DNA from: Tuctoria greenei
Taxonomy: Eukaryota > Streptophyta > Magnoliopsida > Poales > Poaceae
Direction: 5' to 3'
NCBI GenBank assembly: GCA_036927565.1
Contig: JAYESD010000009.1
Coordinates: forward strand, 169,406,929-169,470,928
Length of the DNA: 64,000 bases
Shown: in pieces, positions 56,756-64,000 of the stretch
Position numbering within the stretch: position 1 is the stretch's first letter
Layout of the letters: every line of letters begins with the position of its first letter
Made by a program: the position numbers and the translations under genes
The notes under the pieces: generated by a model
The model's database searches: none
What the model was told of the DNA's origin: nothing
The model's input: only the letters and a program-made list of their open reading frames with translations

Positions 56756-57824
56756 TAGGGATGGCAATCATACCCGCGGGGGCGAGTATCCATCGGGTTT
56801 GGCATCCGACGACGGGTGCGGGTACGGATACACAATTTTACCTGTGGGTCTAACCCATACCCGACCCGATATTTTGTGGGTGCGGGTTCTGTTTTCTTGT
56901 CCACCCGTGGGTAACCCGCGGGTACCCAAATATGTATTTTATTTTACATATTGAGCCCACAAGGCAACAATAGCCCAAGACCCATAGACCACATCCATAT
57001 AAAAACTTGTAACACTAATCAGTTTTCAGTTCCACCCTTTTTTTTTTGTAACGTGCAGACTCCTCGCGTCTCCAATCCTCCTCCCGTGCCGACGCCCCGG
57101 CTTCTGCCCCCGACGCCATCTTCCGGCCTCGCCGCTGTCCTACCTTGCTGCCGACTGCAGCTGGCCGCAGTGTCTCCTTCCGTCCCCGATGTTGGCTGGG
57201 CCCTGACGCCATCGTCCTACCTGGCCACCTACTACTGCTGCTGGTCGTGCTGCCGCGGTGCCGCCCTCCATCCCTGGTGCTACCTGGGCCTCCGACACCG
57301 TCTTCCTCAGGCTTTGGAGAGAAATGGCAAGAGATAAGCAGCACCGGGAATGAGCAGTGCCACACTGTCATATTCGGTGCAAATGCAACCTCTGCTATCT
57401 CCTCTGCCACATGATTATGTCTTCTCTGTATGAATCTGTGTCTTCTCTGTATGAACACATGACACGTACTATCTTTGTGGGCTACACTCTCTTCTTTCTC
57501 CTGAAATTTCATCGAGCATGACTTTCACAAATATCTGTTGGACTCTTATCATTTTTTCACCATCCTTCTCTAGTCATTCTGCTCCCAGCTGACAATGTAT
57601 GGCCGCCACCTGCCCACATACTGCAGCTTCAATCTACGATCTCTTTCGAATGTTAAAAGCGGGTACCCGATGGGTACCTGAAACCCGTCGGGTGCGGGTT
57701 CGAATGTTAATTTTTACCCGCGCGAACAGGTTCGGGTACAAAAATCTACCCGTGCACAGTTTCATTTCGGGCGGGTATTTGATTTATCCGACCTGAACCC
57801 GACCCCGACCCGTTGCCATCCCTA
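56756..57824. mobile_element. hAT-like non-autonomous DNA element
   Basis: Terminal inverted repeats TAGGGATGGCAA (56756-56767) and TTGCCATCCCTA (57813-57824). Subterminal regions are rich in GGGTACCCG, CCCGCGGG and CGGGTTCGGGT-type repeats at both ends, a common pattern for plant hAT elements. No transposase frame is present. The 8-bp target duplication is not clear. The left flank was later used by the chromovirus: ATCGG directly abuts the left inverted repeat. Confidence 0.7.
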
Positions 57825-58455
57825 CAAACAGACGAACACCTTCGTCTCTTCTTCTCTCTGGGCTCAACTCACATCATTGTGTTTCACGCCACTGGCCCCG
57901 GAGCCTATTGCTCAATGTGGCAGCACTCCCGCCACTGGCGACACACGCTGCAGCACTCACGCCATTGGAGCCGGCAACACACTGCTCGGTACAACCCTTT
58001 CACACGTATAGGCTTCTACTTTATATACGCGCACGCACACGTTTTACCAATCTCTTGATGCATGTTCCTTACCCTTCGGCCCTCACCAGCACATCCTGCG
58101 GCACGACTCTAACAAACCAAGTACGTCTGCATGCCTGCATCCTGATCCAACCGTCCACGTGCACAATGTGCAGCTGGCCTCCCGCTCGTGCATGCACCTT
58201 CTCCGGACTACTTCTCACATCATCACGGCTCTGGATCCTCTGCTAGAATCAGCTACATCCCTGCTCGCATGATCGCATCCTGCTCACGTCCTTGGCACAC
58301 GACCGGAAACTTGCCAACAGACTCGTACGACGTGGCACATGCCTCGCACATGGACTCGCGCGACCTGCCGCAGCACACCTGCAGGCAGAATGGCAACACA
58401 CACCCCGCACTACATGCCTGACTCACACATCAAGATTACTTCTAACATTATATTC
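57825..58455. other. Intron-like region, no gene recognised
   Basis: Mixed-composition sequence between the hAT element and the solo LTR. Short plus frames exist, but none has a recognisable domain or paralogue in the window. By position it belongs to the split H2A.Z intron. Confidence 0.35.
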
Positions 58456-59379
58456 TGTCGAAGTGTTAATGTGACACTTCTCCAGGATCTGCTATGGAGC
58501 AACCCGCGGAGGTTCTTTGATCGGCAGGGCTTAGTCTTCAATTGAGAGGTCGCGCGTATGAGAGTATGAGACGGTGGTTTTTACGTGGTTCGGGCCGTAA
58601 GAGCGTAACACCCTACTCCACGGTGAGGTTGTATTGCTGGTGTGTGTACGCGTAAGTTGGGGATCCTTTGTAACGGTGACGGTCTTGGTCCTTTTATAGA
58701 CAAGGTCAGATGCCTTACAAGTAAGGTCTGGGGCTCGACAAGTGGCCCCAGTGCGATCTTATCCTAAAAGATCCAAAGATTCTCGCACAAGCATCCTCTG
58801 AACATGGCTTGAATACTTGCCACCTCTGTCGTCTTGCCACCTCTATCGTTAGTGGCGCATGCGTAGTCACAGACGGTGTCAGGGGACGTCCCGTCCATCG
58901 GTCTTGTTGTCGAAAGCTACCCATTTGGCGGAGCGGGGTAGGCCTGCAGCGTCTTCACTATGATGTGATTGGGCGTAGCGGTCCCTGACCGTTGGCGTGC
59001 TCCGTGTTATCAGCCGGGGGTGGGTTTCAATGCTGGATTTAGACAGGGCGCACCATCCCTTGACTCCTGCACCCCACCGCCCAGGGTGAATTGTTGGACA
59101 CGTGGCAGCTCCAGAGCCCTTCTCTGAAGGAGGCAACCGGCCTGACACTTTGGGACACGTGGCAGCTCCGGAACTCTCTAGGGCACGTGACATCTCCGGA
59201 GCCCATCTCCGCGGGAGGCGTCTGTCCTGGTGCTTTGGGGCACGTGTCAGCTTCGGAGCTCTCCACGGCACGTGGCAGCTGCGGAGTCCTTCTCCATGGG
59301 AGGCATCCGGCCTGATGCTTCGAGCCACGTGGCTGCACTGGAGCTCACCCTTGTAGTAGGGTGAGGTCCTACCCCAACA
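58456..59379 (-). mobile_element. Probable solo LTR of a Tat-related element
   Basis: Plus ends are TGTCGAAGTG and ACCCCAACA. The stretch near 58575-58630 (ACGTGGTTCGGGCC, GTAACACCCTACTCCACGG) is the reverse complement of the R/U5 block of the Tat LTR. A minus-strand TATA-type motif (CTATAAAAGG as reverse complement) is near 58690-58700, and the U3 part has a periodic G-box array. No internal domain is attached. I see no matching 5-bp flanks (TATTC versus CGTGG), so the ends are approximate. Confidence 0.6.
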
Positions 59380-59383
59380 CGTG
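59099..59383. repeat. 85-bp tandem array of CACGTG boxes in LTR U3
   Basis: CACGTG starts at 59099, 59156, 59184, 59241, 59269, 59326 and 59378. The spacings are 57, 28, 57, 28, 57 and 52, so a unit of 85 bp with two boxes is repeated three times with diverged text between (GGCAGCTCCGGAG and similar). CACGTG is the core site of plant bZIP and bHLH factors. Confidence 0.8.
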
Positions 59384-59940
59384 GCATTTTGGGAGCCCGT
59401 GCCACATCAAGCTGAGAAAAAAACCGAAAATCAAACTAACCTGAACTGAAATGGAACTAACTAAAATTGACCGAACCGGTCATATTTCGAATAGAATTAT
59501 GCAAAAACTGATTTTTCAATTATTATTTTTGGTTCACCGGGTGGCGCGTCCGAGCTCCGACGTGGTCCCATCATGCCCTCCATCGTCGAGCTCTGGTGTG
59601 GCCGTGTTCTCCTGTCTACAGCAGATCCACCCCGTCGCATCCAAGTCGCGTCCTGCACCCCACCACCTACCGCAGAGCCACCCCTCTGCCAGCTCCAGTG
59701 TGAACGTGTTCTGCCGCCTACATCAGATTCGCCCACTGCGACCCTATCACATCCTGTGCCCCACCACCTATCGCGGAGCCACCCCTCTGCCATCTCTGGC
59801 AACACAAGCACGAGCGCAGTCCAGATGAACCCGACACGCTCTGCTAAGCACATTTTTTTGTGGTTAACCGGAAACGGAATAAAAAAAGTTCAGTTAACTG
59901 GCGGACCAATTTTCTCATTTATCTAGACCAAATCGGACAC
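59384..59940. other. Intron-like region, no gene recognised
   Basis: Begins AT-rich with repeats of AACC and ACCGAA and has a GC-rich centre with Pro/Ser-rich frames in both directions. Paralogy to the H2A.Z copy at 5920 starts only at about 59941. No supported gene. Confidence 0.35.
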
Positions 59941-60047
59941 ATGAACCACCACGAAGAACTAGCCCTTGTTGTCGAGCGAGCGGCAGAAAGAAGCCAACAA
60001 GAACATATAAGCGGATATTATGGGGTGGGGGGACGATGACGATGAAC

Positions 60048-60162
60048 CTGGAGACCGGCGCGCGTGGAGCGGCTTATGGGCAGATTCTTGTCCTTGTTCT
60101 TGTTGACGTAGGTGGTCATCGTCTTCGCTGTGATCAGCCCCTTGCCTCCCTTCCCTGGCCAT
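60048..60162 (-). pseudogene. H2A.Z: H2A.Z exon 1 (partner of exon 2 at 31964-32265)
   Basis: The minus strand starts with ATG GCC at 60162. After one extra base the frame reads GKGGKGLITAKT, NKNKDKNLPISRSTRAGLQ and ends exactly at CTCCAG, with GT at 60047-60046 as splice donor. The AGLQ end is intact, unlike the copy at 6023. The single-base insertion after the second codon breaks translation. The residues match plant H2A.Z tails, and the exon ends in the phase required by exon 2. Confidence 0.8.
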
Positions 60163-60299
60163 CTTCCTCCTTGCTTCCACAAACATAACACCTATCTACA
60201 AAAAAGGGCAGGCAGCAAGGAAACACCTCAGGAATTCAAGACCGGCCAAAAAAATTCAGCGAGAAACTGGAAGGGGCGAAAAAGAGCCACAGGTTTAGA

Positions 60300-60430
60300 A
60301 AGGATTTGATGCTTACAATCTGGGGAATGTATTTGCGGATTCGAGCGAGACAGGGCAAGGGGTATTGCGAGAGGGTGGTTCCCGGCGGCGGCAGCGCTAG
60401 GGTTTTCTTTTCTCCTTGTCTCGGTTGTTA
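60300..60430 (-). pseudogene. H2A.Z 5' UTR
   Basis: The minus-strand leader begins near CCGAGACAAGGAG, with AAAACCCTAGCGC and CATTCCCCAGATTG, homologous to 6675-6850 and 3548-3720. Only about 140 bp separate it from exon 1, with a pyrimidine-rich stretch and TAG before the ATG region, so a short 5' UTR intron is likely. Confidence 0.6.
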
Positions 60431-60720
60431 CTCACGGGGCAAGAATTTTATTTGAAGAAGAGAAAACAGTTTCACTATGGGCCGTATGGGCTCTCATTTC
60501 GCCCAACATGAGGGTATAATGAGCTCAGTGCATGAGTGAACATACTTACCATTCATGGACATCTACTCTACAACTAGACACGACTTATATAAAACCGTCT
60601 CATTCGAAAGATCAACGAAACCGCCGGAATCGAATGTGTGATGAGGATGTTGCATTATTATTGTGTCTTTATTTATGAGAAACAACTGAAATATTATTTT
60701 GAAACAAGTTCAAATGAGAG
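60431..60720 (-). promoter_or_regulatory. H2A.Z promoter-like region
   Basis: Homologous to the spacers at 3721 and 6851 (GGGCCGTATGGGCTCTCATT, then CATCTACTCTACAAC). The plus-strand leader and CCCH-gene parts are missing beyond about 60720. Confidence 0.4.
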
Positions 60721-61020
60721 ACCGAGTTGGATTCCAGAAATCAAACCCTCACACGCGGATCCATTAGCCACTTGGGCTGGAGCCTGTTCTCCAGCCAGCT
60801 TTGTGCATCTGTTAATGGTTACCAGCAGCAGGTCACCGCGGTAGCTCATTGCCACCAGGTCGATCGGCTACTCAGCACTTTCAGGCGGTCCGTCTCCATT
60901 TTTCTGGCTCCTTGTCCTAATCTCGAGCATTTGCATTCGCATTCGCCGGAGGCGTCAAGCAGAGGAGCGACGATGATCAGCTGCACCAGATTTGATTCCC
61001 CCGCCTTAAAAATGAACAGA
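60721..61020. other. Unassigned spacer
   Basis: No gene recognised. The plus frame through it (60727-61293) has no known domain and crosses into sequence that is non-coding in its paralogue. Confidence 0.3.
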
Positions 61021-61449
61021 ATTGTCTTCACGACCCAGCTGACTAGTGGGCCTGGAAAGGATAAGAACCCGTACGTAATGTGTAGCCCAGTAGGGAGCCC
61101 ATTCGATCAGCCAGCCCAAAAGCCCAGAGTGTATGCAGTGTCGCCTATAAGAGGGCACCCAAGCCCCCGCCTGAACCCAAATCCAACCAACGGCAGCCAT
61201 CATGGTCTGTTACGTTCCGTTCCTTTGGCGGAACTAAGCTTTGGTACCCATCCGAAACAGCCTTGCCAGCAAAGCATTGAATACAGGAATTGATTTGTTA
61301 CATATATTTCTAATCAACATTCACATCTGGGAGTATTTTACCATCTCTTGAGAAGTTAAAGATTTCTAGTCAGGTTTCAAAATAAAGAATATTCCATGCT
61401 TATTTCAAAATAAATGATCGCAAGCATTTTCATGGTGAGTAGAGGCTTA
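61021..61449 (-). pseudogene. H2A.Z 5' UTR intron segment, left flank of element X
   Basis: Matches 6240-6680 closely from TTGTCTTCAC to GTGAGTAGAGGCTTAG. In the paralogue this lies between exon 1 and the leader. It ends exactly where element X starts; the last 5 bp (CTTAG, 61445-61449) are the left target duplication. Confidence 0.65.
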
Positions 61450-64000
61450 GTGTAAAATCCCACTTTTTCCTTCATATGAAGTTCAGTTGTAAGTTGCTTA
61501 TCAACCCTAATGGAGATCAATTATAGCTATGTTTATGAACTTGATATCACCAAATCTTTTCTTTCACTCATGCTTAAATTTTATTAACATGGGGAATGGA
61601 CTTCACCAATTATCTTAGATTTATTCTATTGACCTCTCTGCAAATTTTGGAATTATTGGAATGGAGATTGCTAGGTCAAATTAATATGCAGAACCAAATA
61701 TATATTCAAATTAGTTACAAATTGAATATGCTACTGTACATTTGGCCCTGTCAAAAATATTCATATCTGAGGCCATAAATTTTTCCATGGTCTCATAATA
61801 TTCCAAATAGACTTCCTGCCAAATTTCAAGATTTTTGAAGTCCATTTGCTATTTTAATTGAGACGCTTAGCAAATTCAAGCCATATTTAGAGTTCAAATT
61901 TTGAATTCTGTTCAACTTATTTGAACATCAAGATTTGAACACGCCATCATGGTCAGCATGACCTGCTTGACTTATTCCTAAAGTTTCACAATTTGTGAAA
62001 CTCTTCTGCTATTTAATTCATTGACCCCATTGAATTTCATTCAATTTCAAATTCAAATTTGAAATTCAAATGAAACTTGTTCCAATTCGGAATCCAATTT
62101 CAGAATCAAGTTCCATATATTTAATTGAGCCTCTCCACAAAAAATCTGGAATTTTTGGATCAAGTTTGGTAGGAGAATTGATGTTGCAGAGAAGGGAAGG
62201 GGATAAGAGGAGGTGGGACCCACTGTCAGCCTGACATACTCGAGTGAACCGACGGGGTGCTCTGTATCCGGCTGTCCCCGCCGATCGATGCCGGGAGCGC
62301 TCGACACCGCACGCATGCAAGCTCCACCGAGCTGCCTGCTTGCTTGCGCCGTGGCGAGCTCCTCTCGTCCCTCTATGCCTATAAGTACCACCCCCTGGCC
62401 ATCACCGTCGAGCTCCACCTCAATTTCGCGCCATCGCCGTCGCCTCTGTTCTTCGAGCTTTTGGCCGAGGATTGAAGACTTTTCTCGCCGAGCTGTGAGT
62501 AGATGAAAGTCTTGTAACAACCTCCTCTACATATTCTATTTGGTCATTGATCGTGACATAGCTTCTACTGGGGGTATTTCGAAATTTTCCGGTCGCCGTC
62601 GAGGAAGCCGCCGGGAACCTTCACTACCTCACCGTTGAGCTCCGGTTCTAGGCTGTTTCTAGTCTTGACCCTTTAAGCAAAAAGTTTTGCAATCCTCTCT
62701 AGTTTATGCTCACCAAATTTAAGCCCATGACATGAAGTGTAGCTCGAGTTTTTATTCGACAACCGAATCATTTTTCAATAGAACAGCAAGGCTTCACACT
62801 TAAATTTGTTTCATTCTTGCAATCAACCTTTAATCTGGTTAGCAGATAGCTCCTATATATCCTAGTGCAACTCCCTGCCCAAGGACCCTAAAATTTATCA
62901 ACCCAGCACCTTAGATTTCAAAATTTCGCGGCCGCCGGTTGAAAAACCGTACTTTGTCATCAAGCTCATATCTTGCGGTCGTTTCCTCTCTTCCCTAGTC
63001 TAGATTCTTGAACCTTGAGGTGCCAGAAATCTTTTGAAGTAGTTCCCGACCTGTTTGAGCTTGAGTTGAGTAAGTTCAAGAACGCCCGAGCTCTCACCGC
63101 CACCGCCGCCGCCGTCGCACGGGTTGTTCCGGTCCGTTTCAGCCGATGCCAACCTCACCGACGTGCTCAGCGCCCCCGAAAACCCCCAGGTGGCGAGTCT
63201 TGGCAAGTTTGGCGCAGCAGTTTGGCCGGCGGCGAGATCACCGGCGAGCTACCGCCGCGGGAGCCGCCGTGCGCAAGCGCCTGCCCGAGGTTGAAGAAAG
63301 CCGTGGAGCCCACATGTCAGTCACTGCGGGATCCGGTTGTGGCCGAGGATCCAGTGCGACTGCGTCGGTTAATCCCGTAGGCCCCGGTGCGGCCCTGCTG
63401 CGATTGGTTGGTTTTAAACCAGTGGGCCAGGCTGAATTATTTAAGTGTCTTCCTTTTGAAAATAATTCCAGGAATTAACCAAACTTGTAAAATCCATAAC
63501 TTCCAGTAGAATTGTCCAAAAAAATCCAAATAATTTTTTTTAGAACCAGCATGGAGAATATTTTCCAGTGGTGCACTTGGACTTCTATGAAAATCCATAG
63601 AAATTTATCCATAATTCAGATAAGCAAGATGCTTAAAGAATTCATTCCTATAGTTCTGTTAATTGGAAAATTTCCAATTTTGGTCAGAACACTATTATTA
63701 ATACACTTGATCTCCAGTAAAAATTTCAAGTTCATTGGACTTCAATTACTGGGTTGATCAGTATTCCAAATCTCTATGTAGTTATAAATTTAGAAAAATA
63801 CAAAATTCAATTTCAGAAAATTTTTCCAAACTTGTAAAATCGGTTTCTCCCTGCAGGAAGCTTAGAAAATAGTGAAACAAATTTTCCTAGAACCAGTGAG
63901 ACATGATACACCCACTGGTAGCCATTATAGGTCTCCAAAATTTCAACAAAAAATTTAGTGAAGGTTATTGCTTACCATAATTTTGAAGAACAACAAACTT
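61450..64000 (+). mobile_element. Element X, start of LTR (runs off window)
   Basis: Begins TGTAAAATCCCAC directly after the CTTAG duplication, much like the TGTAACATCC start of the chromovirus LTR. The U3 is AT-rich, with a TATA motif at 62380-62387. From 62356 it aligns with 182 onward. The GC-rich frames near 63000-63480 are conserved with 825-1300 but have no known domain and are likely leader sequence. The end lies outside the window. Confidence 0.7.
62380..62387 (+). promoter_or_regulatory. TATA box of element X LTR (right copy)
   Basis: TATAAGTA, 930 bp from the LTR start, conserved at 206-213. Confidence 0.5.

Larger units (their letters stand above)
32266..60047 (-). other. 27.8-kb H2A.Z intron filled with nested transposons
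   Basis: Between the donor GT at 60047 and the CACAG acceptor at 32266 lie the solo LTR, the hAT element, the chromovirus and the Tat element inside it. The flanking pieces are single-copy-like intron DNA. Target duplications show that the chromovirus interrupts one continuous sequence. Whether the intron was ever spliced at this size is unknown. Confidence 0.65.

Noticed and set aside
58456..59379. Complete small retrotransposon instead of solo LTR
   Set aside because: No internal domain, primer site or second LTR is found on either side within the window.

Overview
The window is plant nuclear DNA, almost certainly from a grass (Poaceae). The Ty3/gypsy families, a CpG-rich LTR promoter typical of grasses and a tRNA-type SINE point that way; I cannot name the species. 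No intact host gene is visible. The sequence consists of broken copies of two host genes, several layers of retrotransposons and two levels of tandem duplication.

Layout. Positions 1-190 are a fragment of the large minus-strand retrotransposon seen again at 40919-41108. It is fused at a 9-bp microhomology to a long LTR (182-3542, element X). From 3543 to about 14640 lies a mosaic of repeated gene fragments. The minus-strand pieces come from a histone H2A.Z gene; the plus-strand pieces come from a gene encoding a CCCH zinc-finger protein and Q/P-rich sequence. The two face away from each other across shared promoter-like spacers. A chromovirus (Tekay/Del-like Ty3/gypsy, minus strand) starts at 15039.

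The block 4410-22042 is repeated head-to-tail as 22043-39675. The offset is 17,633 bp, the sequence is identical wherever I compared it (including a G11 run), and the junction shows 3 bp of microhomology (GCA). It is either an extremely young duplication or an assembly artefact. The second copy runs on into the rest of the chromovirus, which spans 32672-56750 and is flanked by the target-site duplication ATCGG. Its right (5') LTR lost the end next to the primer-binding site and was split by a 12.9-kb Tat-lineage Ty3/gypsy element (42963-55903, plus strand). That element has a gag-pol frame with dual RNase H and three internal stops, and a two-exon antisense gene.

Right of the chromovirus are a hAT-like element (56756-57824), a probable solo LTR with an 85-bp array of G-boxes (58456-59379), H2A.Z exon 1 (60048-60162) with its 5' UTR and promoter, and the start of a second element X LTR (61450 to the window end). 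H2A.Z exon 1 at 60 kb and exon 2 at 32 kb match in splice phase. The chromovirus, Tat element, hAT element and solo LTR therefore all sit inside one H2A.Z intron of about 27.8 kb.

Element X begins at 61450 after CTTAG and ends at 3542 before CTTAG, and a related unoccupied site exists at 6669-6680. The window therefore reads as a little over one unit of a larger (about 62 kb) repeated region, with an internal deletion at its left edge.
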